From contig JAHEIJ010000050.1 in NCBI GenBank assembly GCA_024639445.1, positions 1 to 11,190 of the forward strand: DNA of 11,190 nucleotides, given 5' to 3'. A program made the position numbers and the translations under genes. Position 1 is the first letter of the stretch, and every line of letters begins with the position of its first letter. This document shows positions 1-7,258 of the stretch, piece by piece. The stretch comes from Gammaproteobacteria bacterium. GTDB taxonomy: Bacteria; Pseudomonadota; Gammaproteobacteria; UBA6429; Thiohalophilaceae. The notes beneath the pieces are model-generated. The model did no database searches and had not been told where the DNA came from. It saw only the letters and a list, made by a program, of their open reading frames with translations.

Positions 1-778
1 CCGGACTGCCGAAGCAGAAGGATTTGTCTGCCAGACCCATGTTCTGCCATTTCTGCTACAAAAGGAACTCGAAAACCGTGGTGATAATCTACCGTATAGT
101 ATTGATATCCACGCATGCCCGGAGTTCGATGAGACTCATCTGAGTGAAGCGATAAGGGACAAGGTCCAGATCACACAGCATCCCGAACTCAGTTCCGGCA
201 ATTTGATTGAACTGTTGTTAGAGAAACCACCGGGTTCTTCCAGTTTGAATCTGCTGCAAGGCGAATTTGCGCCGAGTAGTCGACTCATGCAGCGCATACG
301 TCCCTGGTATACCAGCGCGGCACTTGTTGGCGTTTTGTTATTGTTGGGATTTACCGGCAGCATTATCGAATATGTTTCCCTCAAACAGCAAAGTACCCAA
401 CTCGAACAACAGATCCTGCAGACATTTCGTCAGGCTTTTCCAGATGTGAAACAAAATGTGAGTGCGGCAACGGTCTCCAGCATTATGAAGAGCCGGTTAG
501 CCATGTTACGCGGCACGGGACAAGGTGGCGGACCTGATTTCTCGGAAATGTTGGCCAAGGTGGCTCCAGTGGTAGCCAAGGCCAAGGGGGTAAACGCTCA
601 GCACCTTCGGTTCCAATCGGGTCAGATGGAAATTCTGTTGATAACCCCGGACTTACAAACACTGGAACAATTAAAAAACCAGATCAGCAGCGCGGTTCCC
701 TGGGAAGTTGAGCTGAAATCCGCCAATTCCACCGAGAAAAAGGTTGAAGGGCGCATTGTCATATTCAGGAAGTCATGA
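1..778 (+). CDS. gspL: Type II secretion system protein L, C-terminal part (5' end outside window)
   Basis: GspL is an inner-membrane component of the type II secretion assembly platform; it ties the cytoplasmic ATPase GspE to the membrane and pairs with GspM. The reading frame is open from base 2 to the stop at 776-778, giving 258 visible residues. The family is usually about 380-400 residues, so the first part of the cytoplasmic actin-like domain is missing. Visible are the end of the cytoplasmic domain with the characteristic NLLQGEFAP segment (fragment residues 83-91), one transmembrane helix (about 102-124, WYTSAALVGVLLLLGF) and a periplasmic ferredoxin-like domain to the end. A TTG at 203 is an internal codon, not the start, because conserved GspL sequence continues upstream of it. 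The stop overlaps the gspM start by four bases (ATGA), so translation is probably coupled. Confidence 0.93.
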   Translation, partial: RTAEAEGFVCQTHVLPFLLQKELENRGDNLPYSIDIHACPEFDETHLSEAIRDKVQITQHPELSSGNLIELLLEKPPGSSSLNLLQGEFAPSSRLMQRIRPWYTSAALVGVLLLLGFTGSIIEYVSLKQQSTQLEQQILQTFRQAFPDVKQNVSAATVSSIMKSRLAMLRGTGQGGGPDFSEMLAKVAPVVAKAKGVNAQHLRFQSGQMEILLITPDLQTLEQLKNQISSAVPWEVELKSANSTEKKVEGRIVIFRKS

Positions 779-1269
779 TGAAAGAACAATGGCAACAACT
801 CTCTTTACGTGAAAAACGCCTGGTGATCATTACCGCCATCGTGGTTACGGTGACGCTGCTCTATTTCATGATATGGGAACCTTTACAGGATGGCATCCAA
901 ACATCCCGCGTGCGGGTTAATGCCCAGGCTAATACTCTGCATCAAGTTCGTGAGCAAGCCGCCGAAGCCGGACAATTGCGTGCGACTAAGAGCCGTAAAG
1001 ATGCTAATGCTAGAGGTGGGGGTTCACTACTGGTGATTATTGAGCGTACGGCGCAACAGAAGAATCTAAAGTCCAGCCTGCAGAAAGTGCAACCCGAGGG
1101 CCAGGATGGAGTACGTGTCTGGGTAGAAAATGCAGCTTTTGATCAGTTGATTGACTGGCTCGCCCTGCTCGAAAACAAAAACACTATTTATGTCAGTGAA
1201 ATTATCATTGAACGCCAGAAAGAACCCGGCAGAATAAACAGCCGCATCTTGTTACGGGTTGCTTCATGA
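775..1269 (+). CDS. gspM: Type II secretion system protein M
   Basis: GspM is a small bitopic inner-membrane protein that binds and stabilises GspL in the type II secretion platform. The protein is 164 residues, normal for the family. It has a short cytoplasmic N-terminus ending in the basic LREKRL stretch, one transmembrane helix (about 16-33) and a periplasmic ferredoxin-like domain after the WEPL motif. Two adjacent ATG codons (775 and 778) are possible starts. The AGGA at 767-770 is better spaced for the second (7 bases), while the first gives the ATGA overlap with gspL. The gene ends in another ATGA overlap, with gspN. Position directly after gspL and the fold pattern make the call firm although GspM sequences diverge widely. 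Confidence 0.92.
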   Translation: MMKEQWQQLSLREKRLVIITAIVVTVTLLYFMIWEPLQDGIQTSRVRVNAQANTLHQVREQAAEAGQLRATKSRKDANARGGGSLLVIIERTAQQKNLKSSLQKVQPEGQDGVRVWVENAAFDQLIDWLALLENKNTIYVSEIIIERQKEPGRINSRILLRVAS

Positions 1270-2033
1270 AGCTAAAGTTGCACTCCTGGCATTGGCTAGT
1301 CGTCTATGGCATTTCCGTCTACTTTTTATTTCTGTTAATTAATTTACCAGCTGGTGTTGTCTGGTCATCTTTACCTAATGATATTAAGCGCAGCATCAAC
1401 ATTAGCAATTTGCATGGCAGTGCCTGGTCTGCTGGAGCGGATAACATTGTCATAAATGGCTTTGAACTGGGTAAAGCCGAGTGGACGCTTAATCCATTTC
1501 TATTTTTTGTCGGTAAACTCGGCGGCCACATCCACGTCCGCAATGCATTGGGGCAGGCAGAAAGCGGCTTTAGCGTCAATTCTGACCAAATGATTGAACT
1601 TTCTGATCTGAACAGCGAGTTCAGTGCCGCCATTTTCGACCCGGCGATTCGACCCTTCATGTTAGAAGGTGCTATAACCAGCCAGCTGGATTCCCTGCAG
1701 ATTCAGGGTAAGGTTTTGTTAGAAGCAACGGGCACCCTGCTATGGCGCGATGCATCCCTTACCGGGGTACAAGACGTTTCATTGGGAAACTTGACATTCC
1801 AGGCCAGCCCCGAGGCAAAAGGGACTCGACTCCAGGTAACGAATGAAGGCGGAATCATCGCAGTCAGTGGTGATATCCGCCTGGCGGGTAATGGTCGTTA
1901 CAACCTGAACCTGTTATTAAGCAGCCGTGATAACCGAAATGCTGATTTGAAGAGTATGTTGGCTGTGCTTGGTAGAGCGGATGCCCAAGGCCAGGTACGT
2001 TTTACTCAGGCAGGCAAGTTACCTGGCTGGTAA
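1266..2033 (+). CDS. gspN: Type II secretion system protein N
   Basis: GspN is an accessory type II secretion protein present in only some gsp operons; its role is not settled. The 255-residue product has one N-terminal transmembrane helix (about 9-26) followed by the family-like NLPAGVVWSSLP and HGSAWSAGAD segments, then a periplasmic region rich in beta-strands to residue 255. The length fits the family. The start is the ATG inside the ATGA overlap with gspM; there is no clear Shine-Dalgarno sequence, which suits translational coupling. It is the last gene of the operon here: the next gene is on the opposite strand and starts its stop codon nine bases beyond. The family call rests on the gspLMN order as much as on sequence. 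Confidence 0.88.
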   Translation: MKLKLHSWHWLVVYGISVYFLFLLINLPAGVVWSSLPNDIKRSINISNLHGSAWSAGADNIVINGFELGKAEWTLNPFLFFVGKLGGHIHVRNALGQAESGFSVNSDQMIELSDLNSEFSAAIFDPAIRPFMLEGAITSQLDSLQIQGKVLLEATGTLLWRDASLTGVQDVSLGNLTFQASPEAKGTRLQVTNEGGIIAVSGDIRLAGNGRYNLNLLLSSRDNRNADLKSMLAVLGRADAQGQVRFTQAGKLPGW

Positions 2034-2038
2034 GCCTG
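2011..2038. terminator. Possible shared hairpin between convergent gspN and bamD-like gene
   Basis: CAGGC (2011-2015) and TTACC (2019-2023) pair with GGTAA (2029-2033) and GCCTG (2034-2038) around a 5-base loop. This gives a 10-bp stem with a 3-base bulge on the left arm. It overlaps the gspN stop codon and lies where two transcription units meet. Neither side is followed by a strong T run (TTCCTTATT to the right), so intrinsic termination is uncertain. Confidence 0.35.
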
Positions 2039-2042
2039 TTCC

Positions 2043-2771
2043 TTATTCCTGTCGGTAGTTGATTTCCCTGAGTTGTCGCTCTGCCGCATTGAGCTGTTGC
2101 GACATATCCAGTTCCTTGTAAGCCTTAACCATAATGGTCAAGGCATATTTACGCGATTCGGCATCACTATAATATTTATTAACGTACTCGGCATGATGCG
2201 CCGCTTCCTTATAATTTCCCTGGGCGAATTGATTATGCGCCAGGTGTAGCTCATATTTCGCCAGGCGCTGACGTATGGTATCGACTTGTTGGTAGGCCTG
2301 ATCAAGATAGTTGCTTTGCGGAAAGAACTTAATCAACTCCGAGAAGTAATCATAGGCTTCACGTAATTCTTCCGGATAATCATCTGTCGGCGTCTTGGCA
2401 GCCAGTAATTGTTGCAGATGGACTTCCCCCTGCTTCAACTTGGTTAAGCCACGCAGGTAATAAACATAATCAAGCTGCGGGTGAGTCGGGTTCTCTTTTA
2501 TAAAAAGGCTGCATCGTGCAAAAGCTTCTTCAAAGTCATCATTCTTGTAATATGCATAAGCCAGCCCGATTTCAGCCTGGGTTCTCTGCTGGTCATTCTC
2601 TGCCTTATCGATAATGACCTGGAATTGTGCAATGGACTGTTCAGGCTTGCCCTCACGCAAGCTCGTCATGGCATCGGTGAGTTGCTGTTTCTCACTGATT
2701 TCAGTTTCCGGGGTGGTCGCGCAGCCTGCCAGAAGCATGAGCGAAAGCAGAAAAATGACGGAAATACGCAT
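2043..2771 (-). CDS. BamD-family outer-membrane assembly lipoprotein
   Basis: BamD is the essential outer-membrane lipoprotein of the BAM complex, which folds beta-barrel proteins into the outer membrane. The 242-residue product starts with a signal peptide and lipobox LLAGC, with the lipidated Cys at 17; Ala follows it, so outer-membrane sorting is expected. TPR-type helices follow. The BamD signature is clear: AYAYYKN (71-77) and NPTHPQLDYVYYLRGLT (94-110), then the RLAKYE segment. Length matches BamD (about 245). I chose ATG 2771 because it places the signal peptide at the N-terminus; the frame extends to 2819, but that would put a non-signal-like stretch in front. The gene is single and convergent with gspN. 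Whether it is the genome's main BamD or a paralogue cannot be told here. The N-terminal half diverges from E. coli BamD, so I give no symbol. Confidence 0.82.
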   Translation of the reverse strand: MRISVIFLLSLMLLAGCATTPETEISEKQQLTDAMTSLREGKPEQSIAQFQVIIDKAENDQQRTQAEIGLAYAYYKNDDFEEAFARCSLFIKENPTHPQLDYVYYLRGLTKLKQGEVHLQQLLAAKTPTDDYPEELREAYDYFSELIKFFPQSNYLDQAYQQVDTIRQRLAKYELHLAHNQFAQGNYKEAAHHAEYVNKYYSDAESRKYALTIMVKAYKELDMSQQLNAAERQLREINYRQE

Positions 2772-2792
2772 ATTTATCTTATTTTTCAAATA

Positions 2793-2819
2793 GTTATAAT
2801 TTATAGAAATTAGCCACAA
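2793..2819 (-). promoter_or_regulatory. Possible sigma-70 promoter of the bamD-like gene
   Basis: On the minus strand TTGTGG (2819-2814) is followed after 15 bases by TATAAC (2798-2793), which resembles a -35/-10 pair with a short spacer. Transcription would begin about 15 bases before the chosen ATG at 2771. The ribosome site is weak (AAGA). The region is AT-rich, so chance matches are likely. Confidence 0.25.
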
Positions 2820-2844
2820 ATACTATGTATGACATTGTACAAGA

Positions 2845-2865
2845 CTTGCTGGCGGTAAAGCCAAG
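2845..2865 (-). terminator. Weak hairpin downstream of the outer-membrane protein gene
   Basis: Downstream of the stop at 2910, on the minus strand, CTTGGC (2865-2860) can pair with GCC...AAG (2853-2845) with a 3-base bulge. The stem is followed by TCTTGT rather than a true T run. It is the only hairpin I see between this gene and the bamD-like gene; termination here is a guess. Confidence 0.22.
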
Positions 2866-2909
2866 CCCCAACAGCAATAATTTTGGCGAAGCATCGAGGA
2901 TTCTACAAG

Positions 2910-3743
2910 TCAAAATTGATACAGATATTTGACGGTAATTCCCAGGTTGATGGTTTCACTCCGGGGTTCATGAGCAGATATACCCACTGGCGTACCACCA
3001 CTGGTAATTTCCTTATCAGCACTACGCCCGATAAACCAGGTCGTCAGATAGGGTTCGATACTAAAGCTGGCATTCTTGTCTATCGGCTGCATATACGGCA
3101 CACCAATCCGTAGACTCCACTCCTCACCCAGATCAAGTTCAAGGTTGTCCCAATTATTAAACCCTAGAAAATCTACTTCCATGGTTGCGTTCAACATTCG
3201 ACGCAATCGGACATCAATTAATAAACCATTATCACGGGATTTTAATAAGGAAATTTTACCACCTATAATCGCATAGGACCATTCATAGGTTTCCAATAGC
3301 CCCGCAACCGATGGGATCGGTAGTATATTGCGTTCCCAGTAGTAATAACCCAGGCCGGCGTAGAGGGCGGAAGGGTATTGTGAGTTATTACCAAAATAAC
3401 GGCCTGCAAGAAAATTTACATCAACAGTATCTTCTTCGGTATTGGTTGTAACCGGAATCCCGGTTTGCGTTTGGCCGTCATACTCAACTTTGCCGAAGTT
3501 GTATTGATAATTAAACTCGGTATACCAGTTTTCCCACTCTACAGCGGCGTTGATAACCAGTCCGGGAATGATGCCTTTTTCTGTATTCAACACAACATCA
3601 TTGTCATCGAATTCACGATAATAAAACCGCATGGCATCAAACCCGATCCCAAAAGTGAGATCAGGTTCAGACCATGTCTGGGGAGAGATAAGAATTCCGA
3701 TTAATAACAGACTGAAGCGAAATTTCAATTGAATACTTTCCAT
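2910..3743 (-). CDS. Outer-membrane beta-barrel protein, function unknown
   Basis: I do not recognise the family. The 277-residue product has a signal peptide (basic KFRF, hydrophobic SLLLIGILI, probable cleavage near TWS/EPD). Alternating short amphipathic strands rich in Tyr, Trp and Gly follow, with acidic loops. It ends in KYLYQF, and a C-terminal Phe is the usual BAM recognition signal for outer-membrane barrels. Segments such as LYAGLGYYYWERN, SYAIIGGKISLL and SLRIGVPY look like membrane strands, about 10-12 in all. Start choice is uncertain: ATG 3743 gives a normal signal peptide, ATG 3764 adds seven residues (MESRQNL), and neither has a good ribosome site. It lies alone between the bamD-like and DUF1178 genes, on the same strand as both. 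A decamer at its 5' end also occurs upstream of the sigma-54 regulator gene. No substrate can be inferred. Confidence 0.75.
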   Translation of the reverse strand: MESIQLKFRFSLLLIGILISPQTWSEPDLTFGIGFDAMRFYYREFDDNDVVLNTEKGIIPGLVINAAVEWENWYTEFNYQYNFGKVEYDGQTQTGIPVTTNTEEDTVDVNFLAGRYFGNNSQYPSALYAGLGYYYWERNILPIPSVAGLLETYEWSYAIIGGKISLLKSRDNGLLIDVRLRRMLNATMEVDFLGFNNWDNLELDLGEEWSLRIGVPYMQPIDKNASFSIEPYLTTWFIGRSADKEITSGGTPVGISAHEPRSETINLGITVKYLYQF

Positions 3744-3832
3744 GAGGTTCTGCCGTGACTCCATTATGTCACAGAGATTAGTAAATATTAATTATTTCAG
3801 GAAACAGCGGAGAGACAAATTTATCACATCTT

Positions 3833-4276
3833 TTAGTTCATTTTATCCTTGTCCGGCAAGCCTGGTAATGGCAATGCCATTATTCCTTCGTCGTTCAGTT
3901 CTGCTACTTCATCTTTTGTAGCATTCCCGCGAATATTACGTTCTTCCGCCTCACCGTAATGTATGCGCTTTGCTTCAGCAGCGAATTCATCGCCGACATC
4001 TTCAAAATTCTGCTTAACATGTTCACTGAGTTTATACAGAAGCGCATTAGCGTCTTGAGCAAGTATTGCTTGTTCGGTTTGCAGGGCCTGGGGATTTTGA
4101 CTTGCTGCTTGTCTAAGATTCAGACGACTGGCAGTAGGAAGTTTGGCAACCTGCTCAGAGCCGCAGACTGGACAGTGAATCATTAAGCTTGCCAACTGAT
4201 TTTCGTACTCAGAGGCGTTCTTGAACCAGCCCTCGAAACGGTGGTCATTGGCACAATGCAGGTCGAAAATAATCAT
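3833..4276 (-). CDS. DUF1178 family zinc-ribbon-like protein
   Basis: DUF1178 proteins are small cytoplasmic proteins of unknown function found in Proteobacteria. The 147-residue product matches the family throughout: the MIIFDLHCANDHRFEGWF opening, the CPVCGS knuckle (C35, C38) with C8 and H12 as likely further zinc ligands, and the EEFA-type stretch FAAEAKRIHYGEAEERNIRG followed by a conserved LNDEGIMALPLP tail. I place the start at ATG 4276 because the family begins at MI(I/V)FDL; the open frame runs back to 4348, but those 24 residues are unlike the family. No clear Shine-Dalgarno sequence precedes this ATG. It follows the sigma-54 regulator on the same strand after a 116-base gap, so cotranscription is possible but unproven. 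Confidence 0.88.
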   Translation of the reverse strand: MIIFDLHCANDHRFEGWFKNASEYENQLASLMIHCPVCGSEQVAKLPTASRLNLRQAASQNPQALQTEQAILAQDANALLYKLSEHVKQNFEDVGDEFAAEAKRIHYGEAEERNIRGNATKDEVAELNDEGIMALPLPGLPDKDKMN

Positions 4277-4392
4277 CTGGATAACTGATGTTTCTGTATG
4301 TCTATAAGGAATGTTTAGATCATACTCCAAGTTGGAATATCTGCCCATGAATTTACGGATAAATCAAACGGGGTTCACGAAAATATAATGGC

Positions 4393-5742
4393 TCAGCCTG
4401 AACGCATACGCTGAATGTGCCTATACAAGGTACGTTCACTTACCCCCAGCATTTGCGCCGCACGAGAGCGATGACCGTGGGTCTGATGCAAGGCATCAAG
4501 CACAACCTTGTCCGTCAATCTACCACGACGATTGACCAGTTGTTCCAGCGGTTCGCTGACTGTCGTCTCTATCGGGCCTGTTTCGCGGATCACGGAACCA
4601 CTCTCCAGCACAACATGATCCGGTCGCAGAATATCGTCACAGGCAAGTATGGTGGCACGCTCAATGATATTTCGCAGTTCCCGCACATTACCGGGGTAGT
4701 CATAACTGAGGAGTTTTTCGATGACGTCACTGGATAAAGGAATGTGTCGCTCACCTTCCGGCAAGCTATAAAGAAAGTGTTCCGTCAACGCGACAATATC
4801 ATCTTTACGTTCCCGCAGGGAGGGAATATGAATGGGAAATGCCGATAAGCGATAGTACAGGTCCTGACGGAACTGCCCTTCTGCCACCATTCTTTGCATA
4901 TCACGGTTGGTGGCGGCGATCACCCGCACGTCAATCTTGATGTATTCATTACCACCGATGCGACGAATGCTGCCACTTTCCAGCGCGCGTAATAACTTGG
5001 TTTGTAAGGCCAGCGGCAATTCGCAAATTTCATCAATAAATAACGTACCACCATTAGCTGCTTCGAACAGGCCAATTTTACGGCTGCCGGCACCGGTAAA
5101 AGCACCCTTTTCATAACCGAATAACTGGCTTTCAATCAAACTTTCACCCAGGGTCCCACAGTCCACCACTACAAATGGGCCATGGCGTCGTTTGGAATAA
5201 TGATGAATGTATTCGGCAACCCGTTCCTTACCGGACCCACTTTCACCGAGTAGCAATACGGTCGATTGAGTGGGGGCAACACGTTGCAACAGACTGGTCA
5301 TGCGCAGAAATGCTGGCGAGCCGCCAACTAACAGGGTATCTTCATCACCTGGCTGACTTAATACTTGCACATATTCCCCCATGTACATCACTTCACCGTC
5401 ATTGGAAAGAATGGGGGCAGCCTGTAACTGAACGTATTCTTCCTTATTGTTCTTATCGTAATGGATATGCATCACCTGGGTAGGTTGGCGCGTGGCAAAA
5501 ACCTCCTCCAATGGACATTGTTCGCCATTCTGACTACAGGGTACTTCGGAATGGTGGGACACTTCGTAGCAATAACGCCCTACCAGATCCTCTGATTCCA
5601 TACCATAGTGCTTCTGATAAGCACGGTTGGCAGCCAGAATTTGATAATCCTGATCGATGACCACAAAAGGTCCGGGCAAAATATCGATAATTTGATCGCA
5701 GGTCGGTTTGCTGCAGGGGGAATGCACCATCTCGTCTGGCAT
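4393..5742 (-). CDS. Sigma-54-dependent activator with FisR-like cysteine-bearing PAS sensor
   Basis: This is a bacterial enhancer-binding protein: it binds DNA upstream of sigma-54 promoters and uses ATP to open them. Domains in the 449-residue product, numbered from ATG 5742: PAS sensor about 18-125; AAA+ domain with Walker A GESGSGKE (166-173), GAFTGA sigma-54 contact loop (213-218), Walker B TLFIDE (233-238) and arginine-finger region FRQDLYYRL (291-299); and a Fis-type HTH (about 406-448). The PAS region has C58, C69 and C76, spaced 11 and 7. I recall the same spacing in FisR (C53, C64, C71), which senses sulfane sulfur and activates pdo/sqr genes. Two more cysteines, C10 and C15, precede the PAS. 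The next gene upstream is sqr. A GTG at 5751 is a possible earlier start, but AAGGTG (5754-5749) lies six bases before ATG 5742. The FisR assignment is inferred from spacing and context. Confidence 0.9.
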   Translation of the reverse strand: MPDEMVHSPCSKPTCDQIIDILPGPFVVIDQDYQILAANRAYQKHYGMESEDLVGRYCYEVSHHSEVPCSQNGEQCPLEEVFATRQPTQVMHIHYDKNNKEEYVQLQAAPILSNDGEVMYMGEYVQVLSQPGDEDTLLVGGSPAFLRMTSLLQRVAPTQSTVLLLGESGSGKERVAEYIHHYSKRRHGPFVVVDCGTLGESLIESQLFGYEKGAFTGAGSRKIGLFEAANGGTLFIDEICELPLALQTKLLRALESGSIRRIGGNEYIKIDVRVIAATNRDMQRMVAEGQFRQDLYYRLSAFPIHIPSLRERKDDIVALTEHFLYSLPEGERHIPLSSDVIEKLLSYDYPGNVRELRNIIERATILACDDILRPDHVVLESGSVIRETGPIETTVSEPLEQLVNRRGRLTDKVVLDALHQTHGHRSRAAQMLGVSERTLYRHIQRMRSG

Positions 5743-5748
5743 TACTGA

Positions 5749-5754
5749 CACCTT
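5749..5754 (-). promoter_or_regulatory. Ribosome binding site that decides the regulator start
   Basis: AAGGTG on the minus strand is six bases before ATG 5742, ideal spacing. Using the GTG at 5751 as the start would consume this site, so the ATG is preferred. Confidence 0.65.
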
Positions 5755-5767
5755 AAAGGCAGATAAG

Positions 5768-5796
5768 TCATGTTATGACATGATATTTATGTCACA
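5768..5796. promoter_or_regulatory. Overlapping inverted repeats upstream of the sigma-54 regulator gene
   Basis: Two perfect 6-base inverted repeats overlap here. TCATGT/ACATGA has a 4-base centre (5768-5783), and TGACAT/ATGTCA has a 7-base centre (5776-5794). They lie 26-52 bases upstream of ATG 5742, where a promoter or operator would be. The decamer TTATGTCACA (5787-5796) recurs at 3764-3773, at the start of the outer-membrane protein gene. A binding site for the regulator itself, or for another repressor, is possible; which protein binds is not shown by the sequence. Confidence 0.45.
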
Positions 5797-5839
5797 TATT
5801 ATTAGCAACCTTGAAACAGACGCCTCAATAACTGAGTAT

Positions 5840-7111
5840 TTATCTCAACTTTGTAATGCCTAACGCCTTAAGCAGGTACTTCTCATACAGGTTCTCAGTT
5901 GTACCCTTTTTCATTTTTTTGAGGAAGTATTTCTCGAATGCCACTTTGGCCAGATGCACCCACTTGCCCTTCTTCATCCAGGCCAGATTACGCGGTGGAA
6001 TTTGCGGCATTGCCACGAAAGCGATGCCGTTATCGCCCATATCCGCCAGACAAATAGCATTCCAGGTGGCTTGCTGATCGGGCTCCAGTCCATCAACGGC
6101 ATTCTTTATATTATGGGCCGTGGCCAGAACCATGGATTCAATCATGTAACCCGTTTTGGGTGTGCCTGTGGGAATAGGTGTTGCCTCCACCGGTGGGATC
6201 GCAATGCAAACGCCAACCGCATAGATATTTTGCCATTTGGGATTGCGCTGGTACTGATCCACCTTGATGAATCCACGCGGATTGACCAGATCCTCGCCCA
6301 CCTTGGCCACCGCATCCACCCCCTTGAAGGCCGGCAGCATCATAGAGAACTTGAAGTCGAGTTCATGCTGCTTGACGACCTCACCCTCACTGTTATGCTC
6401 GTCAACATACATTTTCCCCGCTTGGACTCGAGTGACTGTGGCGTTGGTGATCCACTTAATATGCTTGTGACGCAACTCTGATTCCATCATGCCCCGGGAG
6501 TCACCTACACCTCCCAACCCCAGATGACCGATATAGGGTTCAGAAGTTACATAGGTCATGGGTACTTTATGCCGCAGTTTCCGTTTGCGCAGATCCGCAT
6601 CCATGATAAATGCGAATTCGTAAGCCGGACCGAAACAGGATGCCATCTGAACCGCCCCGACCACCACATGCCCCGGGTCTTTAATAAAATTCTGCCAGTC
6701 CTGATAGGTTTTTTCCGCGTGATCGACGGTACAGATTGAATGGGTATGCCCTCTGGGCCCCAGTCCTTCGACTTCATCGAAAGCCAGTTTGGGGCCGGTG
6801 GCAATCACGAGATAGTCGTAGTCAATGATTTGACCATCTGCCAGGATGACCTGGTTTGCATCCGGTTTGATCTCCTGGGCGGCAACCGGGATGAACTCAA
6901 TCTTCTTTTTTGTCAGGTAGGACTCCAACTTGAAAGTCGTATCCTCACGGCGACGCCAGCCCACTGCGATCCAGGGATTCGAGGGCACAAACTGGAAGGT
7001 ATCTGAATTAGAAATGACCGTAATTCGATGATTTTTACCCAGTGCTTGCTGGATATCGTATGCCGCCGGTAAACCGCCGGTACTGGCGCCGATGATCACC
7101 ACATGTGCCAT
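5840..7111 (-). CDS. sqr: Sulfide:quinone oxidoreductase
   Basis: This is a peripheral membrane flavoprotein that oxidises sulfide to sulfane sulfur (polysulfide) and passes the electrons to the quinone pool. The 423-residue product starts with the FAD-binding GASTGGLPAAYD loop (8-19) and has the second flavin motif YLVIATGPK (100-108). All three redox cysteines of the Acidithiobacillus-type enzyme are present: C127 (HSICTVDHA), C159 (QMASCFGPAYE) and C354 (WNAICLADMGD), against C128, C160 and C356 in the A. ferrooxidans protein. PIPTGTPKTGYMIESM (312-327) and PQIPPRN are also family-typical. The C-terminal region KVAFEKYFLKKM...YLLKAL looks like the amphipathic helices that anchor the enzyme to the membrane. 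ATG 7111 has AGGAGT six bases upstream. It is followed, same strand, by the FisR-like gene after a 97-base gap with no visible terminator, and preceded by a sigma-54 promoter. A flavocytochrome-c-type sulfide dehydrogenase is less likely because no signal peptide is present. Confidence 0.92.
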   Translation of the reverse strand: MAHVVIIGASTGGLPAAYDIQQALGKNHRITVISNSDTFQFVPSNPWIAVGWRRREDTTFKLESYLTKKKIEFIPVAAQEIKPDANQVILADGQIIDYDYLVIATGPKLAFDEVEGLGPRGHTHSICTVDHAEKTYQDWQNFIKDPGHVVVGAVQMASCFGPAYEFAFIMDADLRKRKLRHKVPMTYVTSEPYIGHLGLGGVGDSRGMMESELRHKHIKWITNATVTRVQAGKMYVDEHNSEGEVVKQHELDFKFSMMLPAFKGVDAVAKVGEDLVNPRGFIKVDQYQRNPKWQNIYAVGVCIAIPPVEATPIPTGTPKTGYMIESMVLATAHNIKNAVDGLEPDQQATWNAICLADMGDNGIAFVAMPQIPPRNLAWMKKGKWVHLAKVAFEKYFLKKMKKGTTENLYEKYLLKALGITKLR

Positions 7112-7144
7112 GTTCTGACTCCTGATTCTAAGGACTGTGTTGGA

Positions 7145-7159
7145 TCAGCAGACTGCTGA
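7145..7159. repeat. Perfect inverted repeat in the sqr leader
   Basis: TCAGCA (7145-7150) and TGCTGA (7154-7159) are perfect 6-base arms around GAC. The repeat falls between the predicted sigma-54 start point and the sqr ribosome site, so it would form a small hairpin in the 5' untranslated RNA, or it could be a DNA site. No T run follows, so it is not a terminator. Confidence 0.4.
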
Positions 7160-7176
7160 AGCTACTCGTTATACAG

Positions 7177-7192
7177 AGCACAATATATGCCA
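7177..7192 (-). promoter_or_regulatory. Sigma-54 (-24/-12) promoter of sqr
   Basis: The minus strand reads TGGCATATATTGTGCT. It has GG and GC separated by exactly 10 bases, as sigma-54 promoters require, with the -24 element TGGCA and a -12 element matching TTGCW in four of five positions. Transcription would start near 7166, about 55 bases before the sqr ATG. The match gains weight because a sigma-54 activator gene lies directly downstream of sqr. Confidence 0.65.
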
Positions 7193-7258
7193 GTTTTAAA
7201 CGATATTGGATACCATATCTTCAAGTGAGGGATTTGATTGTTAATAAACCTGATCAGT

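Noticed and set aside
2772..2819. Longer N-terminus for the BamD-like protein starting at 2819
   Set aside because: The added residues would precede a normal lipoprotein signal peptide and place the lipobox too far from the start.
2883..3704. Several plus-strand open frames across the outer-membrane protein gene
   Set aside because: They are antisense to a gene with a signal peptide and barrel pattern, have no recognisable domains and lack ribosome sites.
3758..3775. GTGAC-N8-GTCAC near the outer-membrane protein start as a CRP-type site
   Set aside because: CRP sites need a six-base spacer between TGTGA and TCACA; here the spacing and one arm do not fit.
4277..4348. Longer N-terminus for the DUF1178 protein starting at 4348
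   Set aside because: The family begins at MI(I/V)FDL, which corresponds to ATG 4276; the extra 24 residues look random.
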